Shown one piece after another: positions 21,261-34,544 of a DNA stretch of 64,000 nucleotides (the first letter of the stretch is position 1; each line of letters begins with the position of its first letter). The stretch is from NCBI RefSeq assembly GCF_963678635.1, contig NC_087069.1:26276303-26340302 (forward strand), given 5' to 3'. The position numbers and the translations under genes were made by a program. The notes beneath the pieces are model-generated. The model worked only from the letters and a program-made list of their open reading frames with translations. It was not told the origin of the DNA and searched no databases. This DNA comes from Symsagittifera roscoffensis. Its lineage: Eukaryota > Xenacoelomorpha > Acoela > Convolutidae.

Positions 21261-24200
21261 ATCTAATAATTTCAGGATGATATTAACTCTATATGCTGTT
21301 TCTACTGTCGGCTGTTTCTACTGTCGTTTCACAATATCCTAAAAGTCCTAGGGGTAATGTTATTTTATATGGGAGTTATTGTATAAGTGCAAACAAATTA
21401 TATCTAAATTTGTGTTTTTTGTGTAATTGAAGATGAGATTGGTACTCGAAAAAATTTATGAATTGGTTTGATTTTAGGGTCGGACATATATAGTCGTTAT
21501 TTGTTTTGTTCTACGTTGTATTGATAGACTTGACTTATTGAGAAGTTTTATACATATCCTGCTAATGGTTTCAGGTGTTTTTGTTGTTGGTTGTATTAAG
21601 GGTGAAGTTTGGAGAAAATTTTATTTTTCATTTGATCTTTGAAAGAATGTGAGTAATGATTTTCATTCTTGTTTTTTATTCTTTATAGGTAGTTTGCTTT
21701 CTTTTTAGGATCTTAATAGTGGGGATATCTTTAGTACCCAATAGTATTCCGACGGTATTGGGTTTTATATCTGTGATATGAAATGTTTAGTTGAAAAGTT
21801 TATTTTAAAGTTTATTTTGATCCATTGTTCGAGTGGGAACGAGGAGTAATTGAGTTTTTCCAGATTTTGTTAAATTTGATCCTTGTGCTGTATCTAATCT
21901 GCTTGAAGTCTTTGAAGGCAACAAATTTGGAAGGAAAAATTGTATTTCATCGCAGGTGGGAATATTTGATTCTGCTCGTGAGTCTATTAGGAAATGACTT
22001 TCGAGGTCTCGTGATGAAAAATATTAGCTTTTTGGACTTTTTAAGAGAAGTGGGGTTTTCCAAATTTTTTCTTTAGTTAGTTGTATTTTATTTTCTATGT
22101 TTGGGTATATAATGTTTGTACTTGATTTTCCTTTAAGTTCATGTTGGGTGTAGTCCGTTATGTTTTGTGTATTATCTGATTATTCAAAATTATTGAAACT
22201 TTCTTTATTTTGATAATAGTTCGATTCAATTGGTGTTTCGTATTCATTTTCAATCTGAAGCATGTTTATTGAAATCGTATTTTATGATCCGATCTCATCA
22301 TCTGCGGATACACAATTTATGTGATTTAGTTGTAATTCTGAATTTTCTGTGTTATCAATAACGGGAGGGTCTGATTGAGTTTCTTAATTTTTTGGTACCT
22401 GGTTGATTTGTCTTGGATGTTTAGGTGTACAACTTCTATAATTTTTTTTGATATTGTGTACTATTCCTGTGTGGTGACTGAGAACAATTTCTCTGTCGAT
22501 TTGAATCATAAGAATTTCAGTTCTTGGAATTGTGACCTGATCTATTGTGATAATTATTATAGTTTGATCTGTTGTTTGAATAGTTTTGTGATCTATGAAA
22601 ATCTTGTTGTTTTTGTCTACATCCAGCGATGCTATGTATTTATCAATGGAAATAGTTAGACCATTTTTTGAACGATGGTTTACCATTAAAAATTGGATTT
22701 TTCTTGTAGATATTTAATATTTGAGTGATTTTTTCATCTAGTTCAGTGTCAGAGTTAATTACTTGTGAAGTAGTTGTACGGATTTTGTTCACGTATTGTA
22801 ATTTTAAATTTTCAGTTTTTTCCATAGTGATTTCAGCTTGTTCTAGTTTGTCTACTAGTTTTCGGAAATCTATATCAGGTTCTCGAATTGGAGATGGATG
22901 TTTTGCTCTCTTTTTTAGGGCTATTTTTCGTAGTTGTGGTGTTAGAGTCATCATTAAGAGTTCCGTCATCTTTGTGTTTTCATAATTTTGCGTAATAAGG
23001 GAGGGTGCTTTTATTATAAATGTTTCGATTCTTACTGCAAGTTGCTTAAATGTTTCATTAGGGAGTCTACGGATTTTGTTCCATGGAACTCTTTGATGTT
23101 GTTTATTTCATTCAGAGTCAATCATTTATGAAAATTCGTGTGTGAATCTTTTCCAGTCTGATTGAATGTCTATAGATGGAACGGAAAACAAATTTTAGGC
23201 TGCGCCTTCAATTGTGGTTTGGGTTACAGCTGTGCACAATTTTAATAAAGTGGCGTATTTATTGGTCCAGGTCCTATATTCAAAATCCGATTAGCTGTGA
23301 CTGCATCTAAATAATCCTCTACTCAGTATTCAGGATCTGTTCCTCTAAATACCATTAGTCGTTTATTAGAAGATATAGAAGATCCAACAATAAGGTATGG
23401 ATTCATAGTCATTTGTAGTGACTCTGAGGCATTTGGTATTTGAGAAAATTTCGTGAATTGTGGTTTTGTAATTTCATGTTGTTGTCTTGTTTGTCGTGTT
23501 GTTCGTTTCGTGTATCTGGCTTAAAACAATCTGGTTGATAAATAGGATCTGGTTGATCAGATTCCAATTTTTGTTTTGTTAATTTTTGCTATTATAATCT
23601 TCATATTCTGAATAATGTGGTTGATTTCTTGTAAAATGGGTATTAGCTGTATTTATATTTTATAATTAACGGGTAGTTTTCGCTACGATCCACTGTATCT
23701 CGTGGTTGATCGTTGAAATTAATGAGTAAGAGGCTTGTTTTGGTACTTTTTGATTGTAGTTTTGTGCTTGTGATTGATTTTGACTATTCATATAGTGGGG
23801 TTCTGTTAATTTGTTTTTTTTTTGTAAAAGTTGTTGTTCTAGTTATGATCCGAAAAGTTGTTTCTGTCAGACGTTTTTTGTTTATTTGTTTGCCGTGATG
23901 TCGTTACTGGTTTAAAGGCTTGATAATACATCGTGAGCATTTTGGAGTAACAGACAGTTTTACTGTGAATTGTTTAGTTGTTTGCGGAAATTCTGTATTT
24001 TTGTTTTTTGGAGTTGTAAGTGTAGGATGAATTGTTGTTGACATTGTTTCGACTTTTTCTTCATTAATGAAATGTGATGGGGTTTGAATATTTTGTTGTG
24101 CAAGGTTTCTAGTTCAATTTAAATTTTCTTGTGTATTAATTAATGTGGAGCTTAAGCTATTATTTCCTGTTCTGTCAGTGAACATTGCATTAGAGTTTCA

Positions 24201-26215
24201 AGGTGTTGCACCAATAGTGAGTGGAGTTATTCTAACATAGTTTTTATCAACAGAGTAGTAGTGATTGCTGTACTTCATACACCAGTTGTCATATTTATAA
24301 ATGATGGATGAGACGAATCAGGATCCCAGACAATGTCTGTTTCGTCTGCTAATACAGTTTCATTGTCTGAACTTTGCGGTCGAAACTTTTTTCTTGATTG
24401 TGCTATGAAATCGATGTTGTGGACAAAATAATCATTTAAAAATCATGCTAGTATTCTTTGTAAACCATGTTTGACTTTTTGGGAAATTTCGTTACTAAAA
24501 AGGTTTTCACGGATTGTATCTAAAATTTTTGAGAAAAGATAGATTTCTTGTCTTACAGTTGAGTGTCGAGATCTTTGTGTTTTGTTAAATTCTAAATTAG
24601 ATAGATAGCTATAAATAATTGAAAAAACATCATTCGTGAATGTTGATTTTGCTTTTTGAATTTTGGTGTTGTATATTTTTTATATAGTCTGTGAAAACTT
24701 TTGAGAATTCTATATCTATATCATCTGCTGGTATTTGATGTGTAGGGTCATTTGGTTGAGATGATAAGCTTTCGATTGTGATTATACCGTAATATGATCT
24801 TGTATTACATATACTTTTGAGATAGTGGTCAAGGTTTTGTCGTTTTTTTCTTATTTGAGGAAATTCTTGTTTACATGGGCTATTTCCTTTTTCAAATAAA
24901 TTTACCATTAAGTTGTGACAAAAATGTACTTGTCCTCGGGCGGGATCACTTTGTGGGTGTATGAAAAATGGAAGTATCGAGTTATCATCAAAATTTTTGG
25001 TATTTTCGATCAATTTTTTAGTATTGTTGAACTGTTATTGTGTAAAATTCAATATGTTTTACTGGTTGATTCCAATTATATAGGCGTATTGGTTTGTTAA
25101 TGAATGACTTCTTTTTTCTGCGTTTTCCTTTAATTGATGATGGTAATGCAGCTTTTGAGTCAGAAAATAATATTTTGTCTTCTATCCGGTTATTTTTATT
25201 TATGGAATCTTTCAAGTCGTGAAGTTCCTGTTTTGAGTTTGTTTCTGATTCTGAAAAGCGTTTCGTCTTTTTGAAAATCTTCTTTGATGATTTTTTTGTT
25301 TTGTTATTATTCTCTTTTTATCGTGTTTGCCTTTTTCACCTAATATATCCAATTGTTTGTCTGTGCGGTGTGATTACAAGATCTTATCTATCGTTTTTGA
25401 TTAAGCAATTATAGGAAAAAAGTTTTATTCTACGGCGTTAGCCTGGGTCATCTTAGATTGCTGTACTTCATACACCAGTTGTCATATTAATAAATGATGG
25501 ATGAGATGAATCAGGATCCCAGAAAATGTCTGTTTCGTCTGCGAATACAGTTTCATCGTCTGAACTTTGCGGTCGAAAATTTTTTCTTGATTGTGCTATG
25601 AAATCGATGTTGTGGACAAAATAATCATTTAAAAACCATGCTAGTATTCTTTGTAAATCATGTTTGACATTTTGGGAAATTTAGTTACTAAAAAGGTTTT
25701 CACGGATTGTATCTCAAATTTTTGAGAAAAGATAGATTTCTAGTCTTACAGTTGAGTGTCGAGATCTTTGTGTTTTGTTAAATTCTAAATTAGATAGATA
25801 GCTATAAATAATTGAAAAAACATCATTCGTGAATGTTGATTTTTCTTGTTGAATTTTGGTGTTATATATTTTTTATATAGTCTGTGAAAACGTTTGAGAA
25901 TTCTCTATCTATATCATCTGCTGGTATTTGATGTGTAGGGTCATTTGGTTGTGATGATAAGCTTTCGATTGTGATTATACCGTAATATGATCTTGTATTA
26001 CATATACCTTTGAGATAGTGGTCAAGGTTTTGTCGTTTTTTTCTTACTTGAGGAAATTCTTGTTTACATGGGCTATTTCCTTTTTCAAATAAATTTACCA
26101 TTAAGTGGTGACAAAATTATACTTGTCCTCGGGCGGGATCACTTTGTGGTTGTATGAAAAATGGAAGTATCGAGTTATCATCAAAATTTTTGGTATCTTC
26201 GATCATTTTTTTAAT
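21261..26215 (-). pseudogene. gag: Decayed gag and protease of copy 2
   Basis: The first part of gag is present twice because of a tandem duplication. Recognisable pieces include FCHNLMVNLFEKGNSPCKQEF and DYIKNI, parallel to copy 1. The C-terminal part of gag (22,643-22,969) is a Lys/Glu-rich helical piece. The following piece (22,384-22,686) is Ile/Thr-rich and shows no zinc knuckle that I can trust. The protease lies in a heavily mutated stretch to about 21.3 kb. Confidence 0.7.
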
Positions 26216-26651
26216 ATTGTTGAATTGTTATTGTGTAAAATTCAATATGTCTTACTGGTTGATTCCAATTATATAGGCGTGTTGGTTTGTTAATGAATGA
26301 CTTCTTTTTTCTGCGTTTTCCTTTAATTGATGATGGTAATGCAGCTTTTGAGTCAGAAAAATATATTTTGTCTTCTATCCGGTTATTTTTATTTATGGAA
26401 TCTTTCAAGTCGTGAAGTTCCTGTTTTGAGTTTGTTTCTGATTCTGAAATGCGTTTCGTCTTTTTGAAAATCTTCTTTGATGATTTTTTTTTGTTTTGTT
26501 ATTATTCTTTTTTTGTTGTGTTTGCCTTTTTCACATAATATATCCAATTGTTTGTCTGTGCGGTGTGATTACAAGATCTTATCTATCGTTTTTGATTAAG
26601 CAGTTATAGGAAAAAAGTTCTATTCTACGGTGTTAGCCTGGGTCATCTTAG
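24263..26651 (-). repeat. 1.19-kb tandem duplication inside copy 2 gag/ORF0
   Basis: The unit 24,263-25,456 is repeated at 25,457-26,651 with few differences. Both units run from GATTGCTGTACTTCATACAC to GCCTGGGTCATCTTAG. Each unit carries ORF0's end (25,018-25,215 and 26,211-26,408) and the gag start. The junction at 25,440-25,460 shows the two ends fused directly. Confidence 0.92.
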
Positions 26652-26830
26652 AGAAAAGGCTCGAGTGAAGTACGAGTAAACGAAGTTCTTCGCTGTCTAT
26701 TTTCATTAAAAAGGTTAATTTTTTGAAAATTTCAATTAGTCTTGGGTCGTTTCCAAGGGTTGGGGAGTGAATCGACGTTTGAGGTCGTTAGAAATTTTAA
26801 AAATTTTAGTGCAACTCAAACACAGTGCAA

Positions 26831-29530
26831 TTTTCTTTTTACTTTTTGAGCTCTTCGAGATGATTTAACTTTAGAAATCCTTTTTTTGAATTTTGTTTTT
26901 ATTTCCATTTTTAATGGGCTTTCTTTTGGAAGCTGACCTTGTATAATAAACTGATTGTTCTGAAAAAAAAAATCTGCAAATTTTTCCAGCTTGTTTTCTT
27001 AAACATAGACTTTTGTTGCCCGGAAGCTTGTTGAAACATCTGAGTGGAAGCGGTCGCAATTCATTTTAAAGTTTTTCTAGTTTTTCTAGAAAACTACAAA
27101 GCTCGAATGTTGTTCCAGTTGTTGCTAAAAGAGCTTCTCGCGTTCTCGCACGGTTAGAAGAACAAATCAAAGCTTTCTTTTTTCTCAATGAACTTAATTT
27201 CCTGTTTTTGCTCCTTCTTTTTATTCCTTCTTCAATGGCGTTTCATTTGATTAATGGTGTTTTTCAAATAAATTCTGCTAAATTTTTTGTGATTGATATT
27301 ATGAAAAAACGTTTGCAATTTTTTCATTTTCCTGTTAGCAGCGCTATATTTTAAGTTACCCAAATAACGTTGGGCTACTGTTTGAATGTCATGAGCTAAA
27401 CCGTTCATAGTCAGTACTAATGAGTCACCTTGTATTGTTAGTTTTTATAGTGAAGAAAATGATAAAGTGCAGAAAAATACGAAACATGCCTTCTGATCAA
27501 GTTTGTTGATGTTTCCGCAGTTTACTTTTGAGCTAGCATATTAAATATATTTTTTCCGCTTCTCTTAGATGAAAGGCTTCAAATTGAACTCTATCAATAT
27601 TTTTGACAAGTTTCTGTCGAGTGTGTATCAAGTTTTTATTAAACCTATTCGTTTAAAACAAACTGACAGTTGGAGCCAACAACTTTATGTGTCTCTCAAA
27701 ACCTCTGTTGTTTTTCTAGAGGTATAAACTATCATGCCTTGAATAGTGCAGCCTAATTGTTGATAAAATTTTTTGAATTTTTGTTGCGGCCTCTGAAGCT
27801 TCAATTGTTTTTTGTTGAGAGTGAGACTTTATTTGTTACCAGTTTCATTGGTTTAAGGTTCTGAGCAGTTTGAGATCCTAGTGTCTTCATAGCTTCTCAA
27901 GAAAAATGCTTTGAGAATAAGTCTGTTTATTAGACACAACTCTTAAAACGCAAAAACTCTATGGAAGCCATGTTTAAGCAATTAGAGACCAATGGTTAAC
28001 AAAAGACGCCAGGGACAACGTTTAAGCGCAAAACTTCAATGTGCTAGATGTCGTTTTTAATCCAAAAGGTGGATAAATTTTAACTTAAGGTCTGTATCTA
28101 AGTCAAATTCAAACGTCTAGACAATTAACCTAAAGTTTTGATTGCAAGGCGAGGAGGGGCAGGTCATGGCAAGGCACAGAAGGACAAGGCAAGGCAGCGC
28201 AGCGCACGGGAAGGAGGGACAGCGAAAGGCACGGAGGACAACACAGCGCAATGCAAGGAGGGGACAGGGCAGTGTAAAGCAGGGCAGCGCAAGGCAGGGT
28301 AGCTCAGAGTAAGAAGGGGCAGGTCAGCACATGATGAAGTGGGCAGCGCAAGGCACGGCATGGCATGGCGGGGCAACGCAGAGCAAGTAATGCAATGCAA
28401 GGCAAGGCATGACTGTTCCAGAAGCCTCTTCAATCTGTGGTCTGATTAATATTCGCCAGAAGTTTTTTTATGTCAAGGCCATATGTCTATACAGATTGTA
28501 TAGAAGTTTTGACAAAGTTTGTAATGATTACCTTTGTAGATTACTAGTTCATCAAAAAATCAAACCCATGGTTGCATGCTAACGGAGGTGTATTTCAGGA
28601 TTGCAATTCCGATGCCGAAATTTTACTTTCCGAAATCTTGTAGAAATCTGGACAATTCCAAAATCTGGACAATTTCACGAAACTTTAAAAAGATCAGCAA
28701 AATTCGAAGAAAAATTGAATATTTAAAATCAATTTTGTGACCGTGATTGGCTGATTACGGGGCTGTAATTTGGAGTGTCGATTCTAGTGCTCAAATTTCA
28801 TTTCTAATGCCCAAAAATATAGAGGATTTCATTAAACTTTCAAAGTTTCCAAAGAATTCAAAAAAATTCAAAAATCACTTTAAATTCAACAATTTTTAGA
28901 CGTGAATGAATAAAAAAAAACGGTGGTGTAGCTTAGGGTTACGAATGCATTGCTTCAGTAGCTTGAAATACATCAGGGTTGTTAATCTGAAGCATACTTT
29001 AAAATTTTTATGGCCCAATCGGTTTAGTAAAAAAAGCTTGCTTTTTTGCTGATTGATTCAAGCAAGAAAAAAAGAGAAAAACATTTCATATAATTTTGCT
29101 CATGCGGTAAATATGCTTAAAAACTATTTTTTTTTGGGCCAAATATTAATTAATTAATTCAAAGTTCTGAAAGCTTGAATGGCTTGCTTTGAAAAACATC
29201 ACTGTTGTGTCAATTGATTTCTGGTATTTCAAAGTTTCTTAGCATGCTGAGATAATTTTTACCTTTCGCCAGTCACACGAAATAAATAAAAAAAATTAAG
29301 TTTTATCGCTTTCTGAGAAAAGCTTTAACTCGATGAAAGTCGATTCACTATGAAATTGGACTATTACTTCGAAAAAACCATCTTTCTTACACCACAGATT
29401 CTGTTCCAGTTTTTGAGTCCATCAGTGTATAAAAAAACTATAATATAGCATGCAATGAGCTTTTTTACAAAAAATTTTTTCCAGATTGATTTTTACAGAA
29501 ACAAATACAAACTTTTGCAATACATTTGAT
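26831..29530. other. Intergenic stretch with a minisatellite
   Basis: AT-rich sequence with no protein-like frame apart from those caused by the GC-rich repeat at 28,145-28,412. A short tRNA-like stretch at about 28,920 (GGTGGTGTAGCTTAGGGTTA) may be a remnant of a tRNA-derived SINE, but no intact B box follows. Confidence 0.5.
28145..28412. repeat. GC-rich GCAAGGCA-type minisatellite
   Basis: An island of purine-rich, GC-rich sequence is made of variants of AAGGCA, GGCAGCGCA and AGGGACAGG. It stands out sharply from AT-rich flanks. Its repetitive minus-strand frame (Ala/Leu/Cys/Pro) is a by-product. Confidence 0.8.
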
Positions 29531-29536
29531 CCACTA

Positions 29537-30127
29537 GTGGACAAAATTAAGCGCAAGTTTTGGATTTTAATCTGGAAAATGCCTGTTTTCAAAATTCATT
29601 TTGGACAACTTTCCCTTCGAAATTCATTAAAGTTTTTACAATGAGCGAGAGCAAGGGATCAAAGCTACCATCTATGAGAGTATCAACATTTGATTTCAAG
29701 GACTTACCAATGTAATCCGGGTCTGAAAATGCCAATTTTCCTCATCTGCACTAAGTTTTGCATCGTAGTGATTTCTTTCTCGAATGAGCGGAGTAAAAAA
29801 AATTGTTCACGCAACGTGAAACCTTCTCAGCGCGAAATGGAAACAACCAGAGTGAGAAATTTACTAAACTCAGAGGTTTTTTTTTTTTATTCACGCGAAG
29901 TAAAAAAATTTAATGCAGATGAGGAAAACTGGATTTGCAGACCCGGATTACATTAGTAAGTCACTGAAACCAAATTTTAATACTTTCATAGATGATAGCT
30001 CTGACCATTTGCTCTCGGTCAATCTAAAATTTTTAACTGAATTTCAAAGGAAATGTTGTTCAAAATGTTCATTGAAAACAGGCTTTTTACAGAGTATAAT
30101 CCTGACTTTGCGCTAAATTTTGTCCAC
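29537..30127. mobile_element. Tc1/mariner-type MITE, 591 bp, TA-flanked
   Basis: The ends are inverted repeats (GTGGACAAAATTAAGCGCAA on the left, TTGCGCTAAATTTTGTCCAC on the right). Each is flanked by TA (29,535-29,536 and 30,128-30,129), as Tc1/mariner elements duplicate. A second inverted pair lies inside (29,702-29,750 and 29,913-29,960, with AATGTAATCCGGGTCTG and its complement). No transposase is encoded. Confidence 0.75.
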
Positions 30128-30659
30128 TAGTGTACTTTTTGAGGGTAGCTCAGTTCATTCGCCCTCGCCTGATAAAGAAAAAATTGGTTAATTTTCTAAG
30201 TAAATATTAATTCTGAGTGTTTCTTCCAAACAAGCGTTTCAGTGATTAAAAACCTCGTAAATTAATTAACATTAATTAACTTCAATCAGTTTACAGTAGT
30301 GAATAAAATTACTGGATGTATAAAGTAAAAGCTATTTTCGATGGTCCATTTGCAACATTTTCATTAAAAAATTTCATTTTTTTTTGCATTGGTTGAAACG
30401 AATTGACCAAAACTTCATTTAGAAATAATTTTAGTTGAAATTTTACTTAAACATTTTTTGGTTTCGAATCATCTTTTGTTTTGTTTTTAGTTGGTGTAAA
30501 AATATCAAAAAGTTATTTTTATTTAACACGTTTTCTTGTGTAGTTGCATCATAACAAAAAAACAATTTAACATATTTCGTTTGCGTTTGAAAAGAAGTTT
30601 TTACTCTGTCGGCAACTAAACTTCAATTTTTTGGATTGACATTGGATATTAGTCAAAAA

Positions 30660-31260
30660 AAGTTGCCCAAATTTTACAAAAAAACGGTTCTTGATGTTAT
30701 AGACCGCTAAAAAATCAAAAAATGTCGAAGAAGAAGTTATGGACAATTTTTGTCACCTAAATTTCACTCTGTTATAGACAATACAAAAAATCTTTTTGGG
30801 GGATGAAAGTCGATTCTGGCTCCACAGCAATAATGGTCGGACAAATTTAAATGATTAACAAAATCCCGATACCAGGAAATGAATGCAATGTAAATTGATT
30901 GTTGGAAAAAACAGGACCCATGGTGTGGAACGGAAATACTGAAAGTTTACAAACCAATTTATTTTCGTTGAACGAAGTTTGCACAACGAGCGGTACTTAA
31001 CGAAAGTTAGGGACTCGAAGTCGTGCAATTTATGCGAACCCTGTAATTTGGATTTTTCAACAAGGTAATGTAATTATGCAACTTCCCGAGCTAATTGAAG
31101 AATATTTGCGAAGAAAAGAGGTAAAGTTTATCCATGGACTCCTGACTTACTGGATTTATCACCTTTTGAGCTTGTTTTGAATAATTTATGACCAGTTCCA
31201 AAAAATGTTGACGAACTAAAATCGGCATTTCAATATATAGGTTGTCATTTCCTCAAAAAC
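30660..31260 (+). pseudogene. Decayed Tc1/mariner-like transposase
   Basis: Scattered plus-strand pieces read as a Tc1-type DDE transposase. The piece near 30,795 gives IFLGDESRFWLHSNNGRTN, whose DES-F is the second catalytic-Asp block. The piece near 31,080 gives LPELIEEYLRRKEVKF. The piece near 31,130 gives PWTPDLLDLSPFELV, which corresponds to the WPSQSPDLNPIE block with the final catalytic Glu. Frameshifts and stops lie between the pieces. It might be the source family of the neighbouring MITE, but no terminal repeats could be tied to it. Confidence 0.6.
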
Positions 31261-31667
31261 CTCAGTTGATTCAATGCTTAGTCGAACTTATGCTTGCAGA
31301 CGCTCATTGGGGCATCCTACACGCTAAGTTATTTGGTTACATCGCTTTTTCTGTCCAGTTACTTAGGATTGCAAAACAGTTTTCACATAAACCCTTTGCA
31401 TCATCTTAAGTATCATTTATGAAAGTGCCAACTTTTTGTTTTAACCTTTAACTTTTTTTTGTTCTGAAAAATGCCAGTTGCTACCCGTAAAAAACGTTCT
31501 CTGCGGAAATAAATTTTAAAACCCAGCTCAGTTTAACAAAGTTGTCACACTGAACAATCTTTCCACTTCGCTTATTCGACCAAGTAATTACAGCCGAGGA
31601 AAAACTTTTACATAATTGAAAAACGGATTCTTCTTAGAGGGTGTCTGCAATCATTTGCTACTATGAT

Positions 31668-32092
31668 CAGTAGCGGATTTAAGGGGGTGTAGGCAGACGC
31701 CCCCAACCCCACTCTCAGGGGTTCGACCCCCAGCCGAACCAAAGGGTCTCCCTTTGTACTATTTTGAGATATCCATTTTTGGCTGACGGACCCTATAACT
31801 TTTGTTAAAAAGCATCCGGCGCCATTATATACTAACTTTGAAGAGGGAGCGCTCGCCAAAAAAACGCGATTTTTTGGTCAAAAATTTCTTAAAAGTGCTA
31901 AAAACGCTTTTTTTGGCCTGTTTTTTTTCGAAAGCTTGCATGCAGTGCAGAAAATTTGGTCAAAAAGGGGTATTTATAGTGAATTGGGAGAGCTCAGAAA
32001 ATCAATATGATGTCAACCTAAAAAAAAGTTCGACAAAATTTTCGAAATTTTTCTAAAAATCCCCTCTCGCGAAAATCCTAGATTCGCCCCTG
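31668..32092 (+). mobile_element. hAT-like MITE family, copy 1
   Basis: A 425-bp dispersed repeat has one end starting CAGTAGCGGATTTAAG and the other ending CTAGATTCGCCCCTG, so the ends are imperfect inverted repeats of the CAGGGGCGGAT type common in hAT non-autonomous elements. Near one end it contains GGGGTTCGACCCCC. Related copies lie at 34,939, 38,503, about 40,240, 42,290 and 48,892. Confidence 0.65.
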
Positions 32093-34544
32093 GTCACGAA
32101 TGAAGAGAATAGTTTTGTTTTTTTTCCACGAAAACGACTACTTTTCAAGATGTAGCCAGTTCTAAAACAACTCGTTTCATCAAAAACGAAACTTTAGTCT
32201 GGTGCTCTCAAGCAGCTCTCAAAAATCAATAATGCACAAACTCATATTGATGGGGCACTATTAATGGAAATTCAGAATTGGGCCATTTATGTTCAATTTT
32301 AGCGGAGTTCTTTTCAGATCAATTTCTTTACAAGCTAAAGGCTATTGCTGAGAAGCATCAATACACTAATAATTGCTGAGCTAACGAGCAATTCTGAGAT
32401 ATTTCAACACTTTTAAGCAATATTTTTCTACGTATTTTTTAGATGTCATTGGATTCCCGGGTTGACGTTCATATAAGAAAAATGCATATCATAAAATTTT
32501 ATTTATGGAGTCCATGGAACAGATGCTCACTCTACAATTACTATCAAAGAAAAATGTTTGATAAGAGTTTTTCAATTAATTTTTTTAAAACTTTAGCAAA
32601 TGGATTTAAAATTCAAAATTCAATTAATACAAATTTGTGTCTTTTTTTACAAGACAGAAAAGTTGACTCCAAAAATAATATTAAAAAAACAGTTTATCAT
32701 ACAATTTTACTATTTGAAAGTTTTATGTTATGCATTTTTCCATAGAAAACAAATGAAAGCATTCCCGCATTCAAGTTCAGGCGTAAGCAATCGATTTTAA
32801 CGGATTATTATGATAATTTTTTGACAATTATAATTGATTATAATTACCAAAATTAAGTGTTTAAAGGATATAAAATCGAATATAATCGTAATATTTTCCA
32901 ATAGATTTTTTAATATAATAGTAAAATTTTCTAACCAATCATGATCGATTATAATTTGTTACAATTCATACAAAAAACATTTGAATTCATCTTTATTCGA
33001 TTATGATCTCTTATTTTGTCAAAATTTTGTAATACCAAAAGCACAATTTAATTTTATCTCCTGGTTTGTTTTTCTGTCAATAACAAAATCTCTGAAAACG
33101 AGATCTTTTGTCACACTTTGGCTTATCTGAGTTTTACCAAAGAACAAAAGTTTCATAGGGATCCTTTCCTATTAGTTGAAAGGTTTCCACGGCATGCGAA
33201 AAAAATACATTTCCGAGTAAATCATAAACTAAAGCAATGTGCTGTTATTTTGGTGGCTAAAAAAAACTTAAATTGTGCATCCTGAACCAACTTCAATCAC
33301 AAATAAACAAATTAGAAACCTACAATTTGAATTAATTTGAAAACGCTTAAAGCATTTCTCTCATTTTTCACATAAGCCAACGTCTACGAAAAGCATAAAA
33401 TATAAGCAATTCGGATGCAAGGTCGGAAACAAAATGGGCAAACAAAAGGGGTTATAATCGATTATAATCGAATATCATGAGTTTTTTGTGCACAACTTAT
33501 GAATTAGAAATAATAATCGATTATTATTGTATCAAAAAATAGATGGATCAATACTCGACTACAAATAGTTAAAATAATTTATAATTGATTTTAATTGGAT
33601 TTCAAGTTTAGCTCACAATATCTCTCAAAAAAGATTTTGAGCCCTCAGAAAAAGACTTTACGGAAAAAATGATAACGAAATTTGATGTTTTTTGTCTATA
33701 ATGACGACAAGGCTATTTTTTATACAAAAATTGAAAAGTCACATATGTAGAGACAAATAAAATGTTTCTTTTATTTGTTAAGATACGCTTTGATCTGAAA
33801 GAAAACAGGCAACTTTTCTTAACCACAGAACCTTTCTAAATAGAAACATTATAGCCATATACAAAAGTTACGTTTTTTATTTATAATTGTGTGAAAATCT
33901 AATTTTCAATTCTTATGGCAGTTATCATCAAATACAGTTTATCTGCGTGGTAACTACCACTAATACTCTGGGTATTCTGATATTAAAAACCCCTTAGCGT
34001 AATTTTGGAGAAACCACAAAAGTTCAATTAGAAATTATTTTTTTTTGCGATTTTAATTTATGGAAAAAAGTTTATCATACTATTTCATGGTATAAAAAAA
34101 TGATTAAGCTATTTTTATAAAACTTTTGAGACAAAATTTATGGCACAAAACTTCATATTTAAATCCAGAGCGTCGAAAAAAATTATTATTACGAAGTTTC
34201 ATTGAATGCGAGAATGATAGTTTTGCTAATTCCCTACAGTTTTTTTCTTTGACAAGGTATAAAACTATATGACAAATGTTTTCTTCATAGTTTGAAATTT
34301 TAGGACTATCATTTTTTGTCTTTACGTTTCAGAATTAAGGGTTGGGTGAGCAAAGTAGTTGCCTTGCATTATTTCAAGAGCTGATATTTACATACTGCTT
34401 AAAGCCGAAAACAGCTTCTTCATCTAAACGAGAAGCTGAAAGCGTAAGTTTCTATCAAATTCAGAGAAACCTGACATGATTCTTAGTCACTTCTTAGATA
34501 ATATATAGTTTTTTGGCAAATAATGTTTATATTACAAATATTAA
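32093..34544. other. 3' flank of the ZP gene, AT-rich with TTATAATCGATTATAA-like motifs
   Basis: No convincing coding frame was found. From 32,800 to 33,620 there are many copies of GATTATAAT, AATCGATTATAATCGA and similar short palindromic AT motifs. These probably come from one or more decayed MITEs. Confidence 0.45.

Larger units (their letters stand above)
17600..26830 (-). mobile_element. Ty3/gypsy retrovirus-like element copy 2, decayed gag-pol
   Basis: On the minus strand, pieces of the leader (26,652-26,830), ORF0, gag, protease, reverse transcriptase, RNase H and integrase follow in normal order, all interrupted by stops and indels. Similarity to copy 1 (gag side) and copy 3 (pol side) is high enough to align by eye along most of its length. 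It ends just after the integrase tail. The env-like cluster and both LTRs are missing, so it is truncated at both ends. It usefully serves as an outgroup for locating mutations in copy 3. Confidence 0.8.

Noticed and set aside
28164..28433. Open minus-strand frame rich in Ala, Leu, Cys and Pro
   Set aside because: It is the translation of a GC-rich minisatellite and has no protein-like variety.
30140..30185. tRNA-like stretch GGTAGCTCAGTTCATTCGCC with CTCGCCTGATAA
   Set aside because: It looks like the A-box half of a tRNA-derived SINE, but no B box or cloverleaf follows, so it is not called a gene or SINE.
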